Shown piece by piece: positions 11,897 to 20,979 of a DNA stretch of 64,000 nucleotides; position 1 is the first letter of the stretch; each line of letters opens with the position of its first letter. The DNA is from Halomonas cerina (GTDB lineage: Bacteria > Pseudomonadota > Gammaproteobacteria > Pseudomonadales > Halomonadaceae), in assembly GCF_014192215.1 (NCBI RefSeq), contig NZ_JACHXP010000005.1:62001-126000 (forward strand), written 5' to 3'. Under the pieces are notes generated by a model. That model was given only the letters and a program-made list of their open reading frames with translations. It was not told the DNA's origin and ran no database searches. Made by a program: the position numbers and the translations under genes.

Positions 11897-12006
11897 GATG
11901 GACTCCTCATGGTGAACGCTGGGACCTCTGATGGGGGATATGATACACAAGAGGAAGGGCTCCCACCCAGGGTCGGGGAGGAGCCGGATCGAACAGGAAG
12001 CTTGCC

Positions 12007-13773
12007 TTGCCGCGTTTCTCGTTGCCCCGTTTCAGCCTCGAGCGTTTTCGCCGCCAGTTGGCCAGCGTGGATGCCCTGCCTCAGCTCTGCGTGCTGGGCC
12101 TGGTATCGGGATTGATCACCGGTGGCCTGATGGTGCTGTTTCGCCTGCTGCTGGCCCTGGGCGCGCTGGCCTTCCTCCCGGAGGGGAACCCCGAGGCCTT
12201 CGAGGGGCTCCCTCCAGCGGCCCGCGCCCTGTTGCCGCTGCTGGCGGTGGCCTTGATCGGTGGCTGGTTGTGGCACTTGCCCCCGGCGGGTCGCCAGATC
12301 GGCGTGGCGCATGTGCTTGAGCGGCTGACCTATCACCAGGGGCGGTTTCCGTTGCGCAACTGGGTGACTCAGTGGTGGGTGGGGCTGATCTCGGTGCTGG
12401 GTGGCCTCTCCGCCGGTCGCGAGGGCCCGGCGATCCACTTGGGCGCGGCGGCCTGCAGTGGCCTCGGCCAGCGCCTGCGTCTCCCCCACAACAGCCTGAG
12501 GGTGCTGGTGGCGTGCGGGACTGCCGCCGGCATCTCGGCCTCCTTCAATACCCCCATCGCCGGAGTGATCTTCGCCATGGAGGTGGTGATGATGGAGTAT
12601 ACCATCACCGGCTTCATGCCGGTGATCCTGGCCTCCACCATGGGGGCGGTGGTGGCCCAGGCGGTGTTTGGCTTCGAGCAGCCCTTCCAGGAAAGCGGCG
12701 TCATGCTGGGCTCGCTGTTCAACTTGCCATGGATCGTAGTCAGTGCCCTGGGGATCGGCCTGCTGGCCGGGGGCTTCGTCAGGGTCGCCCGGGCCGGCGA
12801 TCGCCTCCGTCGCCTGCCCTTCGCGGCCCGCTTCGCGCTGGCCGGCGCCGTGGTGGGCGCCCTGGCCTGGTGGTACCCGCAGATCCAGGGCATGGGTTAC
12901 GATACCTTGGGGTTGACCATCGCCGGTGAGCTGAGCCTGGACGTGCTGCTCGCCGTGGCCCTCGGCAAGCTGCTGGTCACCGCCTTCGCCGTGGCCTGCG
13001 GCATTCCTGTGAGCATCATCGGGCCGGTGCTGGTGGCCGGTGGTGCCGCCGGGGCGTTGTGCGGCCTGCTCGGTGCCCAGCTGATGCCCGAGCTTGCCGC
13101 CGGTCCCGCCGTCTATGCCATGCTGGGCATGGCCGCCATGATGGGGGCAGTCCTCCAAGCTCCGCTGGCGGCCCTGATGGCGTTGCTGGAGCTGACCCAC
13201 AACCCTAATATCTTGCTGCCCGGCATGCTGGCGGTAGTGACCTCCTGCCTGACGGCGCGTCAGGTCTGTCGTTGCGATGGTTTCTTCATCAGCGTCACGC
13301 GCCACGGGCTGCATCCACTCCAGCAGCCACTCATGCAGGCGCTGTCTCGCGTCTCGGTGCCGGCCGTGATGGAGCGAAGCCTGGTGCGGACCTCGCGAAT
13401 GGTGACCCGGGAGCAGGCCAGTGCCCTGCTTGAGGCCAAACCCGTGTGGGTGGTCATCCAGCGCGCCACCGACGATCAGCCGACGCTGGCGCTGAAGGCC
13501 GCCGACCTGGCGCGTTGGATGCTGGAACATGAGGAGGATGACGAAAAGACCGAGCCGTTGGACCTGCTGGAGATTCCCGGGCAGCGCCTGGACATGGCAC
13601 CGATCCACCTGCAGGCCACGCTCTCAGAGGCGTTCGCCCGGCTCAATGACAAGGCCGTGGATGCGCTCTACGTGGAGCATGGCTACCGGCCGAAGCAGAA
13701 GCGGATTTCCGGTATCATCACGCGCGACGCCATCGAGCGGTACTACCGCTATACCGATACCCCTCCGGCTTAG
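12007..13773 (+). CDS. CLC family chloride channel or H+/Cl- exchanger with C-terminal CBS domains
   Basis: A 588-residue membrane protein. The selectivity motif GREGP is at 137-141, with the gating glutamate Glu139. Glu192 in the [11 protein letters not shown] stretch sits where exchangers keep their proton glutamate, so H+/Cl- exchange is likely though not proven. About the last 150 residues are soluble and resemble a CBS pair. Start TTG at 12007 is the best available with AGGAAG upstream. In a halophile it may serve anion balance or acid resistance. hemJ follows after 8 bp. Confidence 0.88.
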   Translation: MPRFSLPRFSLERFRRQLASVDALPQLCVLGLVSGLITGGLMVLFRLLLALGALAFLPEGNPEAFEGLPPAARALLPLLAVALIGGWLWHLPPAGRQIGVAHVLERLTYHQGRFPLRNWVTQWWVGLISVLGGLSAGREGPAIHLGAAACSGLGQRLRLPHNSLRVLVACGTAAGISASFNTPIAGVIFAMEVVMMEYTITGFMPVILASTMGAVVAQAVFGFEQPFQESGVMLGSLFNLPWIVVSALGIGLLAGGFVRVARAGDRLRRLPFAARFALAGAVVGALAWWYPQIQGMGYDTLGLTIAGELSLDVLLAVALGKLLVTAFAVACGIPVSIIGPVLVAGGAAGALCGLLGAQLMPELAAGPAVYAMLGMAAMMGAVLQAPLAALMALLELTHNPNILLPGMLAVVTSCLTARQVCRCDGFFISVTRHGLHPLQQPLMQALSRVSVPAVMERSLVRTSRMVTREQASALLEAKPVWVVIQRATDDQPTLALKAADLARWMLEHEEDDEKTEPLDLLEIPGQRLDMAPIHLQATLSEAFARLNDKAVDALYVEHGYRPKQKRISGIITRDAIERYYRYTDTPPA

Positions 13774-13781
13774 GAGTCGAC

Positions 13782-14213
13782 ATGTACCTCTGGATCAAGG
13801 CCTTGCATTTGGTGGCCGTGGTGACCTGGTTCGCGGCCCTCTTCTACCTGCCGCGACTCTATGTCTATCACGCCATGGCCCGGGACCGAGGGGAGCAGCA
13901 GGCGATCGACTATTTCACTGTCATGGAACGCAAGCTGTATCGTGGCATCATGACTCCCTCGATGATCGCCGTGCTGCTGCTGGGCGGTGCCCTGCTGGTC
14001 CTCAATCCCGGCTGGCTCACCCAGGGGTGGATCCATGCCAAGCTGCTGCTGGTGCTGCTATTGGTGGGCTACCACCACCTTTGCCTGCGTTACTTGAAGC
14101 AGCTTGCCGCCGGCGGTTGCACGCGTAGCCACCGCTTCTTTCGGGTGTTCAACGAACTGCCGGTGCTTGCGCTGCTGGCGATTGTGCTCCTCGCCACGTT
14201 GAAGCCTTTCTGA
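13782..14213 (+). CDS. hemJ: Protoporphyrinogen IX oxidase HemJ
   Basis: A 143-residue protein with four membrane helices, matching the HemJ (UPF0093) family that oxidises protoporphyrinogen IX in most gammaproteobacteria lacking HemG or HemY. The N-terminal helix has the conserved His9 and the WF..LFYLPRLYVYH stretch, and a second conserved region is AKLLLVLLLVGYHHL. It lies 8 bp after the CLC gene. Its stop overlaps the next ATG (TGATG), so it is co-expressed with the thiD-like gene and close to hemL. Confidence 0.92.
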   Translation: MYLWIKALHLVAVVTWFAALFYLPRLYVYHAMARDRGEQQAIDYFTVMERKLYRGIMTPSMIAVLLLGGALLVLNPGWLTQGWIHAKLLLVLLLVGYHHLCLRYLKQLAAGGCTRSHRFFRVFNELPVLALLAIVLLATLKPF

Positions 14214-15055
14214 TGGGAGAGCGCGTCGAGATGAATCCCCACTTGCCCGTGGTGCTGGTACTGGCCGGCCATGATCCCACCGGCGGTGCCGGCCTGGTGG
14301 CCGATGCCGAGGCGGTGGCCGCCTGTGGCGGCTGGGCACTGACGCTCCCCACGGCGCTGACGGTGCAGGACTGTCGCGATGTGCACGCGGTCCAGCCGGT
14401 GGCGGCCACGATGCTTAGTGACATGGCTGCCGCGCTGGAGACGTTCGAGATCGCCGCCATCAAGGTCGGCCTGATCCCCGATCACGAGGTCCTGGAGGCC
14501 GTGGTGGCTATCATCCGTCGCCGACCCGGGGTGCCGGTGGTGGCCGATCCCGTGCTGCAGGCCGGCGGCGGCACCGAGTTGTCCACCTCGGACCTGGTCA
14601 CGGCGTATCGGGCGCACTTGCTTCCTCTTGTGGATATCCTGACGCCCAACCGCCGCGAGCTGGCCCGCCTCGCCGATGGCCAGCACAGCGATGACACCCA
14701 GCGCGCGGTCAGCCTGATGCGCCTGGGCTGCCAGTCGCTGCTGGTCACCAGTACGGACGACCCCGAGGTGCCGGTGCCCGGCGACACGGTGCGCCATACC
14801 TTGCATGCTCCGCACGGCGATCGGCAATGGTCCTGGCCGCGTCTCGAGGGCCATTACCACGGTTCGGGATGCACCCTGGCCGCGGCGCTAGCCGCCCGGC
14901 TGGCGCGTGGCGAGTCGCTGGTAAGCGCCTGCCAGCAGGCCCAGGCCTTCACCTGGCAGGCCCTGGCCCATGGCTGGCAGCCCGGTCATGATCAGTGTCT
15001 GCCGCGCCGACTCTGGCAGTTGCCCACCCTTCCCCCGGGTGAGGGAGAAGACTGA
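14213..15055 (+). CDS. thiD: Hydroxymethylpyrimidine/phosphomethylpyrimidine kinase (ThiD-like)
   Basis: A 280-residue ribokinase-fold protein. The substrate motif [14 protein letters not shown] occupies about residues 18-31, and the ATP/anion-hole motif [17 protein letters not shown] comes near the end, as in ThiD. It phosphorylates HMP to HMP-P and HMP-PP for thiamine synthesis. The normal partner thiE is not found downstream, where hemL begins after 242 bp. The start is either ATG 14213 (overlapping hemJ) or ATG 14231; neither has a strong ribosome site. A relative with another pyridine-type substrate is not excluded. Confidence 0.82.
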   Translation: MGERVEMNPHLPVVLVLAGHDPTGGAGLVADAEAVAACGGWALTLPTALTVQDCRDVHAVQPVAATMLSDMAAALETFEIAAIKVGLIPDHEVLEAVVAIIRRRPGVPVVADPVLQAGGGTELSTSDLVTAYRAHLLPLVDILTPNRRELARLADGQHSDDTQRAVSLMRLGCQSLLVTSTDDPEVPVPGDTVRHTLHAPHGDRQWSWPRLEGHYHGSGCTLAAALAARLARGESLVSACQQAQAFTWQALAHGWQPGHDQCLPRRLWQLPTLPPGEGED

Positions 15056-15176
15056 TTCGTTGGTGCGACGGCTGGTCAACCCGGCCGCCAGGACCGAGAA
15101 TAGGATCAGGACGGCTGGCCGGTTCCTGGCGGGAGGAACGGCGGAGATCACCGCAACATCACCGCTCATGCCAAGG

Positions 15177-15197
15177 TTATCCAGAGAACTATCCACA
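15177..15197. other. Two DnaA-box-like sites in the thiD-hemL gap
   Basis: TTATCCAGA (15177-15185) and CTATCCACA (15189-15197) each differ from TTATCCACA by one base and lie side by side about 100 bp before hemL. The rest of the 242-bp gap holds no gene. They may be chance or a DnaA-titrating or regulatory site. Confidence 0.3.
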
Positions 15198-15297
15198 GGT
15201 CGAGCGGCGTGGGCCGACACTTCCAGCCGCAGTACGCTGTTTTTGCCCACAGGACACTTTTTTCGGGACTATTTTGTACACAGGACAAGAGGTGGAC

Positions 15298-16587
15298 ATG
15301 ACCACATCCGCACAGCTCTTCGAACGGGCCTGCCGCCATATCCCTGGTGGAGTCAATTCCCCGGTACGTGCCTTCAAGGGCATGGACCGTCCCCCCGTGT
15401 TCATGGAGCGTGCCCAGGGTGCCTATCTGTATGACGTGGAAGGCAAGCGCTATGTGGATTACGTGGGATCCTGGGGCCCCATGATCACCGGTCATGCCGA
15501 TCCCGAGGTGCTGGAGGCGGTGCGCGAACGTCTGGATAACGGCCTGTCCTTCGGGACCCCCACGGCCATCGAGACCACCATGGCCGATCTGATCTGCGAG
15601 ATGATTCCCAGCATTGAACTGGTGCGGATGGTCAATTCGGGCACCGAGGCGACCATGTCGGCGATTCGCCTGGCACGTGGCTTTACGGGACGCGACAAGA
15701 TCGTCAAGTTCGAGGGCAACTATCACGGCCACTCCGACTCCCTGCTGGTCAAGGCGGGCTCCGGGGCGCTGACCCACGGCGAACCCAGCTCGCCGGGTGT
15801 GCCGGCATCGCTCGCCGAACATACCGTGACCCTCTCCTACAATGATTCCGAGGCGGTCGAGCAGTGCTTCGAGGAGATCGGCAGCGAGGTGGCCGGCATC
15901 ATCGTCGAGCCGGTGGCTGGCAACATGAACTGCATTCCGCCGCAGCCCGGCTTCCTAGAGACCTTGCGCCGGGTCTGCGATCAGCATGGCAGCGTGCTGA
16001 TCTTCGACGAGGTGATGACCGGCTTCCGGGTCGCCTTGGGGGGCGCCCAGGCCCATTACGGTGTCACGCCCGACCTGACCTGCCTGGGCAAGATCGTCGG
16101 GGGCGGCATGCCGGTGGGGGCCTTCGGCGGCCGCCGGGAGATCATGCAAGTGATCTCACCGCTGGGGCCGGTCTATCAGGCGGGTACCCTGTCGGGCAAT
16201 CCGTTGGCCATGGCGGCGGGGGTCGCCCTGCTCGAGAAGCTGCGTGAGCCGGGGTTCCACGATGCCCTGACCCAGCGCGTCGAGACCCTGTGCCATGGGC
16301 TACAGTCGCGTGCCGATGCCGCCGGCATCGACCTGATCACTCAGCAGGCCGGCGGCATGTTCGGTCTCTTTTTCACCGGCCAGAGCCGGGTGGACAACTT
16401 CGCTCAGGCCACCGCCTGCGATGCCGATGCCTTCCGGCGCTTCTTTGCGCTGATGCTCGATCATGGGGTCTACCTGGCCCCCTCCGCCTACGAGGCGGGG
16501 TTCATGTCCAGCGCTCACGCGCCCGAGGATATCCAGCTGACCCTCGATGCCGCCGAGGCGGCCTTTGCATCGATGGGCGCGGCCTGA
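15298..16587 (+). CDS. hemL: Glutamate-1-semialdehyde 2,1-aminomutase
   Basis: A 429-residue PLP enzyme making 5-aminolevulinate in the C5 route to heme. The Schiff-base lysine is Lys265 in [15 protein letters not shown], the same number as in E. coli. FDEVMTGFR and the [15 protein letters not shown] phosphate-cup motif are present. The start [11 protein letters not shown] at 15298 has AGAGGTGG upstream. Together with hemJ and hemW it makes three heme-related genes in this block. Confidence 0.97.
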   Translation: MTTSAQLFERACRHIPGGVNSPVRAFKGMDRPPVFMERAQGAYLYDVEGKRYVDYVGSWGPMITGHADPEVLEAVRERLDNGLSFGTPTAIETTMADLICEMIPSIELVRMVNSGTEATMSAIRLARGFTGRDKIVKFEGNYHGHSDSLLVKAGSGALTHGEPSSPGVPASLAEHTVTLSYNDSEAVEQCFEEIGSEVAGIIVEPVAGNMNCIPPQPGFLETLRRVCDQHGSVLIFDEVMTGFRVALGGAQAHYGVTPDLTCLGKIVGGGMPVGAFGGRREIMQVISPLGPVYQAGTLSGNPLAMAAGVALLEKLREPGFHDALTQRVETLCHGLQSRADAAGIDLITQQAGGMFGLFFTGQSRVDNFAQATACDADAFRRFFALMLDHGVYLAPSAYEAGFMSSAHAPEDIQLTLDAAEAAFASMGAA

Positions 16588-16611
16588 CCACGGCCGATGA
16601 GGAGACCGGCG

Positions 16612-17862
16612 ATGACCCAGCGAGACACTGCCCAGCCCCCCCACGACATCGAGTCCTTCCACCTGGAGACCTTGATAGAGAAGCTGGTGGCCTACCATCG
16701 GATGGAGAAGACTGAGCGAGAGGGGGAGGCCTCGGCCGAGGCGCCGCTGCGTCGGCGCATCACGGCCGAGCTCGAGGCTCTGGATGAGCTGACGGCGGGT
16801 GACGAGGATCGTGAGCGACTGGTCGCGCTCGGCGGGTGGCTGGAAGAGACCCTCCAGCGCCTGGCGCCGGTCCTGGCAGAACGGGGCAGCGCTCTGCTGA
16901 CGCGCAGCTGGGCACTGGATCATCCTTACAGTCGCCTCTGCGATGACGGGCGCGTGGTGATCGTCAACGCAATCGACCGCGATCTCCAGGGGCCCGGAGC
17001 CGAGCTTCCTCTCGATCCGGGGGCTGATCTCGCCTCGCTGCTGGTGGGGCTCGAGGTCCGTGACGAGACACCTCTGGCGCGTCAGGCACTGGACCGTTAC
17101 CTGCGTCTGTCCGGCGACTACGAGATGGCTCGTCTTCTAGCGATGTTTCGCGTGATCGAGGCCCTGGCCGGTGCCCGCCGGGCCCTTCAGCGTCGCGCCG
17201 CGGTCGATGAGGGCGATGCCGAGCAGCCGGCACTGCTGGCCGAGACCATGGCTGCCTGCCGCCGTTACCTGACACTTGCCGAGGCCCATGCCGAGTTCCG
17301 TTTTCCTCCGCTGGTAATCGGGGTCGGCGTGGCGGGCAGCGGCAAGAGCCGTTTCACTCGCACCCTGGTGGGGCGACTCGGTGCCGTGCGGCTTTGTTCC
17401 GGCGTGGAACGCCGGCGCCTGCATGGCCGCGATCCACAGGCGGTGGCGTCCTTGTCGGCTGTGGATATCTTTGCGTCCGAGGCCACGGAGCGAACCTACC
17501 AGCATCTCGCCCGCTGTACCGGCCTGCTACTGGAGGCCGGTCTGCCGGTCTGCGTGGACGGCACCTTCCTCAGGCGGGAGCAGCGTGACCTGCTGCGCCA
17601 CCAGGCCGAGGCCAGGGGCCTGCCCGTGCTGCTGGTCAGCTTCGAAGCGGACGAGGACACCCTGCACCGGCGTATCGTCAAGCGTGCCGGCCGGCAGGGC
17701 GTGGCGGTCGAAGACAGCCTGGCGGTGCTGGCACATCAGCAGGCGGCCCTGGAACCCTTCGGGGACGAGGAGCGCCTCCATCTGCTTCATCTGGATACCA
17801 CTGCCGAGAATGCCGCCGAGATGCTGGCGGGATTGATCCAGGAGCATGTCCGGTTGACCTAG
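16612..17862 (+). CDS. P-loop kinase (zeta-toxin-like/AAA) with a degenerate aminoglycoside-phosphotransferase-like N-terminal half
   Basis: A 416-residue protein. The C-terminal half has a P-loop GVAGSGKS at 239-246, followed by VDGTFLRREQRDLLR and a basic cluster, like COG0645-type kinases. The region 100-190 resembles the end of the COG2187 aminoglycoside-phosphotransferase-like domain (LSGDYEMARLLAMFRVIEAL). Where relatives carry the catalytic HGDLH-type motif, this protein reads LDHPYSR, so that half is probably a pseudokinase. The protein is shorter than the family's usual 500 or so residues. The start ATG at 16612 has GAGGAG upstream. Substrate unknown. Confidence 0.75.
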   Translation: MTQRDTAQPPHDIESFHLETLIEKLVAYHRMEKTEREGEASAEAPLRRRITAELEALDELTAGDEDRERLVALGGWLEETLQRLAPVLAERGSALLTRSWALDHPYSRLCDDGRVVIVNAIDRDLQGPGAELPLDPGADLASLLVGLEVRDETPLARQALDRYLRLSGDYEMARLLAMFRVIEALAGARRALQRRAAVDEGDAEQPALLAETMAACRRYLTLAEAHAEFRFPPLVIGVGVAGSGKSRFTRTLVGRLGAVRLCSGVERRRLHGRDPQAVASLSAVDIFASEATERTYQHLARCTGLLLEAGLPVCVDGTFLRREQRDLLRHQAEARGLPVLLVSFEADEDTLHRRIVKRAGRQGVAVEDSLAVLAHQQAALEPFGDEERLHLLHLDTTAENAAEMLAGLIQEHVRLT

Positions 17863-17891
17863 GGAGAACCGGATGGCGGGTCGCAGGCAGG

Positions 17892-17913
17892 CCTCCCGGG
17901 CGGCATCGGGAGG
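17892..17913. terminator. Hairpin between convergent genes
   Basis: CCTCCCG (17892-17898) and CGGGAGG (17907-17913) form a 7-bp stem between the ends of the kinase gene (plus) and the first CsgD-like gene (minus). There is no T tract, so intrinsic termination is only a possibility. Confidence 0.35.
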
Positions 17914-17939
17914 TGGCCCTCGCGCTGATGGTTACGGGA

Positions 17940-18656
17940 TCACCTGCTCTTACGAACCGGCTGTGTCGTCCGGCTGCTCTTCAGAGGATAGAGGGGCGGT
18001 GGCGCGCCCAGATTTTCGCGGGCCCAGTTGGACGCCTGCAGCCTGTTGTGCACGTTGATCTTCTTGAAGATGTTATAGATATGCGACTTCACGGTATGTT
18101 CGCTGACGAACAGTCGATCGGCGATCTCCAGGTTGGAGGCGCCGGAGCCGAGTAGCCCCATGATCTCGAGCTCGCGCTGTGTCAGGCCACAGGCAGGCCG
18201 ATAGGTGTTGGCCTGCTGACGACGGAAGAACTCGATCAGGCGCTTCATCAGAGTGCGGGACATCCACATGTCGCCCTCGAAGAGCCGATTGATTCCCTTG
18301 CAGATCATCGCCAAGGAGTCCTGCCGATAGAAGACCCCCCTGAGATGCATGAAGGTCAGCAGTTCCGCCGCATGTTCTTCATTGCGAAGGTTAAAGGCCG
18401 TTAGGTGGACATCATGATGCTGCACGGTCTGCCCCTGCCAGTGCTGCATGGCGCTCTCGTCAGCATGGTCTGTGTCCATCAGGATGATGACCGTGCCATC
18501 CCCTTCCTTGCGGTGGCGCTCCTCCAACTGGTACTCGTCATCGGGTGCGGCGGTGAATACGGGGCAGTCGAATTGCTCCCTGAGATGGTCGGTAAAGAGT
18601 TGTGACTGAGGATTTTGCTCAGTCACAAGGATGATGGCTCCCTTTCCCTGGTACAT
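17940..18656 (-). CDS. CsgD-like LuxR-family transcriptional regulator, copy 1
   Basis: A 238-residue protein. The N-terminal 130 residues look like a degenerate receiver domain (ILVTEQNPQSQLFTDHL; an acidic Asp61 in IILMDTDH). A LuxR/FixJ helix-turn-helix follows (about 157-212, LTQRELEIMGLLGSGASNLE, then VSEHTVKSHIYNIFKKI). Phrases such as GVFY, GASNLEIADRLF and VNNRLQA-like VHNRLQASNWA parallel E. coli CsgD, the biofilm/curli master regulator. No curli or cellulose genes are in the window. GGAGGAG precedes the ATG. A perfect hairpin lies within codons 10-20. Confidence 0.85.
   Translation of the reverse strand: MYQGKGAIILVTEQNPQSQLFTDHLREQFDCPVFTAAPDDEYQLEERHRKEGDGTVIILMDTDHADESAMQHWQGQTVQHHDVHLTAFNLRNEEHAAELLTFMHLRGVFYRQDSLAMICKGINRLFEGDMWMSRTLMKRLIEFFRRQQANTYRPACGLTQRELEIMGLLGSGASNLEIADRLFVSEHTVKSHIYNIFKKINVHNRLQASNWARENLGAPPPLYPLKSSRTTQPVRKSR
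18600..18628 (-). promoter_or_regulatory. Perfect 11-bp hairpin inside the start of CsgD-like copy 1
   Basis: TTGTGACTGAG (18600-18610) and CTCAGTCACAA (18618-18628) are exact reverse complements around a 7-nt loop, within codons 10-20 of the mRNA. The paralogue at 19.3-20.0 kb encodes almost the same residues without this symmetry, so the pairing is not forced by the protein. Confidence 0.45.
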
Positions 18657-19271
18657 AGTGTTCTCCTCCTCCTGTCGTCGGCACGGCAGTCATGTCCCCG
18701 ATGCGTTCAAGCTACGAACCCAGAATCAGCCTTGACCACTTTGAGCTAATTGTAAAGAACTGTTACCTATTGAGTTTCCCCTATAGCTAGAACTAATTTT
18801 CTAGTACTTTATCTTTATGCATAAAAATCATTCAGTTGCTATAACATACGCCATGCTTGGCGAAGCGTATTCAGCTTCATGATTTATAGAAAATATAAAT
18901 AAATATACGATTCTTATCAATTTTCCATGAAAATGCCAGGCTGTATCGATGTCAACAGTTTGCTTCGCGTCGAGCAGAGGATGAGAGGCCAAGCCACCCT
19001 CTCGGGTCGGATCCATGCCGGCCTCAGGCCCAGCAGGAGTATTTCTGGTAGAACTTATTTTATTAGCTTAAACGGATTTAGTGGCTTGTGCCGGTAGCGG
19101 GCCTTCGTGAGGGCGCTGTGGCCGCGTTCTTGGGCCTACCTTCGCCTTCCGTGGCGTATGACCCTCACGATGGCCCTTCTCCGCGGCGCCCATTGCGCGG
19201 GGGAACAGAGCTCTTCGATGCCGGAAGGGGCACTTGGGGAGTTTCGGCCTGGCCGGGGAGCGACGAGGACC
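18657..19271. other. AT-rich gap between the two CsgD-like genes
   Basis: A 615-bp stretch with no convincing gene. The half near copy 1 (about 18740-18960) is strikingly AT-rich for this chromosome, with TATAAATAAATATACG-like runs and small dyads such as GAAGC/GCTTC (18862-18878). The half near copy 2 is GC-rich and holds the structured repeat at 19100-19175. Long regulator-dense leaders are typical of csgD-type genes, so it may carry binding sites for H-NS-like or other regulators. Confidence 0.6.
19100..19175. repeat. Structured interspersed repeat, copy A
   Basis: The arms GGCCTTCGTGAGGG (19100-19113) and CCCTCACGATGGCC (19162-19175) pair with one mismatch. Inside is a small stem (CGCC/GGCG). 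A second copy with about 70 percent similarity by eye lies at 38729-38805. Its arms differ in sequence but still largely pair, which suggests that structure is what is kept. Confidence 0.65.
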
Positions 19272-19961
19272 TTACTGCTCCTTGTTGATATCCTGATCGG
19301 CAGTCGAGCCCGCCAAGGGAGGGGGAGGCACAAGGTTCTGTCGTGCCCAGTTGACGGCCTGCAGACGGTTGTGGACCTTGATCTTGCGGAAGATGTTGTA
19401 TAGGTGAGACTTGACCGTATGTTCGCTGACGGACAGACGAGCGGCAATCTCGCTGTTGGATATGCCGGTGCTGAGCATGGCAATGATCTCCATCTCACGG
19501 GGAGTGAGACCGCAGATCGGACGGTAGGAGTGCAGCTGTTGACGGCGAAACAGCCGGAGCATCCTTGCCATCAGGGGACGTGACATCCAGAGCTGTCCCT
19601 GCATCAGGGTTTTCAATCCCTTGCACAACAGCTCCAGTGACTCACTGCGATAGAAGATGCCTTGGATATTCATGGCGGCCAGTATCTCGACGGCGCGATC
19701 CTCGTCGGCTAGGTTGAACACCGCAATACAGGTGTTCTCATCGTCATGGCCATGCTCCTGCCAGGCTTGCAGGGTGCTGTCATCGAGATGGTCGGCATCC
19801 AGGAGGATCACCACGGGCGACTCGTTCGCGCCTGTCCACTCGCCTTCTGGGGCTATGCTCTGCACGCTGCAACCCAACTTTTGACGCAGATAGTCGGCGA
19901 AGAGCTGCGACTGGGCGTTGAGCTCGGTGACCAACAGAATCAGCCCTTGCGGATGCTTCAT
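19272..19961 (-). CDS. CsgD-like LuxR-family transcriptional regulator, copy 2
   Basis: A 229-residue paralogue of the gene at 17940-18656, with the same plan: degenerate receiver (LILLVTELNAQSQLFADYL, VVILLDADHLDD with Asp55) and C-terminal LuxR helix-turn-helix (LTPREMEIIAMLSTGISNSE, VSEHTVKSHLYNIFRKI). Both copies begin with a near-identical ILLVTE.N.QSQLF segment, so they arose by tandem duplication. The ends differ (PPPPLAGSTADQDINKEQ here). A GGGAGA ribosome site precedes the ATG. Target genes are unknown. Confidence 0.85.
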   Translation of the reverse strand: MKHPQGLILLVTELNAQSQLFADYLRQKLGCSVQSIAPEGEWTGANESPVVILLDADHLDDSTLQAWQEHGHDDENTCIAVFNLADEDRAVEILAAMNIQGIFYRSESLELLCKGLKTLMQGQLWMSRPLMARMLRLFRRQQLHSYRPICGLTPREMEIIAMLSTGISNSEIAARLSVSEHTVKSHLYNIFRKIKVHNRLQAVNWARQNLVPPPPLAGSTADQDINKEQ

Positions 19962-20364
19962 TCTCCCGCCTCCATGGTCTCGGCATGAGGTCTTTTTCCC
20001 CGCACTCTCTGGCGAGGATCAAAATTGTCTCTCATGGTAGTTGGACGATGGTGTAAGTTCACGTAACAAAAGTTTTCATCCAATATTCTATGTATTTTAT
20101 GGGGTAAGTGATGGATTTTAGTGTGTGATTTAAATCAAAAAAATCAATAGCTTGTATTTTTTTGCTTTGCGAAGTGTTTCTTTTCTGCTTTTGAAGCCTT
20201 ACTTAAAATCAGGGAGAGGGCGTATTAGCTGCTACCGTGTTAAAGGGCCTTACCTGATGACCTTTTTGACCTCTTTTGTATGTTTTATTTCCTGAAAAAT
20301 ATTTCCTTGCTCTCCGCCTCGACCGTAGAATGTCGTAAGGTCCATCTAGCAACAGGCAGGCAAC
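19962..20364. other. AT-rich divergent gap between CsgD-like copy 2 and rdgB
   Basis: A 403-bp stretch without a gene. Bases 20040-20340 are AT-rich with T and A runs, unlike flanking genes. Promoters for both divergent neighbours must lie here, but I could not pick a confident -35/-10 pair. Confidence 0.55.
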
Positions 20365-20979
20365 ATGAAGAACCCGACCGGTTTGGTCCTCGCTAGCGGT
20401 AACCTCGGTAAGCTGCGTGAGTTCCATCAACTACTGGGACCTCTGGGCATCGAGGTGAGTCCCCAGGATGCGTTTGGCGTGGGTGATGTGGCAGAGACCG
20501 GCCTGACCTTCGTCGAGAATGCGCTGCTCAAGGCGCGAGCGGCGAGCCTCGCCAGTGGGCTGCCGGCGCTGGCCGATGATTCCGGCCTCGAAGTGGATGC
20601 CCTCGACGGGTGTCCCGGCATCCATTCTGCCCGCTTTGCCGGTGAACCGAAGAGTGATGCTCGCAACAATGCCAAGCTGCTGGAGGCGCTGTCGTCAGTC
20701 CCGCCGGGACGACGCGCCGCCCGCTACTGGTGTGTGCTGGTCCTCCTCCGCCATGCTCGGGATCCCGTGCCCTGGATCGTGCAGGCCAGCTGGGAGGGGG
20801 AAATCCTCACCGCCCCTAGAGGCGATGGGGGGTTCGGCTATGATCCGCTGTTCTGGATACCGGAGCGGAACCTGAGTGCCGCGGAGCTGTCTGCGGACGA
20901 CAAGAACCGGTTGAGCCATCGTGGCCGCGCCCTTCGCGCACTGGTCGATGCCATGCGTCAATCCACCGAGTACGGATGA
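20365..20979 (+). CDS. rdgB: XTP/dITP diphosphatase (non-canonical purine NTP pyrophosphatase)
   Basis: A 204-residue HAM1/RdgB family enzyme that removes XTP, dITP and dXTP from the nucleotide pool. Signature segments are LASGNLGKLREF (9-20), ADDSGLEVDALDG and GIHSARFAG, and GGFGYDPLFW with SHRGRAL near the end. Length is standard. It overlaps hemW by 4 bp (ATGA), the order found in many gammaproteobacteria. Confidence 0.96.
   Translation: MKNPTGLVLASGNLGKLREFHQLLGPLGIEVSPQDAFGVGDVAETGLTFVENALLKARAASLASGLPALADDSGLEVDALDGCPGIHSARFAGEPKSDARNNAKLLEALSSVPPGRRAARYWCVLVLLRHARDPVPWIVQASWEGEILTAPRGDGGFGYDPLFWIPERNLSAAELSADDKNRLSHRGRALRALVDAMRQSTEYG

Noticed and set aside
11893-13608. Long minus-strand frame opposite the CLC gene
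   Set aside because: His-, Gln- and Gly-rich shadow typical of the opposite strand of a GC-rich gene. The plus-strand CLC has clear motifs.
15056-15297. A remnant of thiE between thiD and hemL
   Set aside because: Read in all frames, the gap shows no ThiE motif.
18828-19016. A 62-residue minus-strand frame in the AT-rich gap
   Set aside because: No ribosome site and no recognisable domain.
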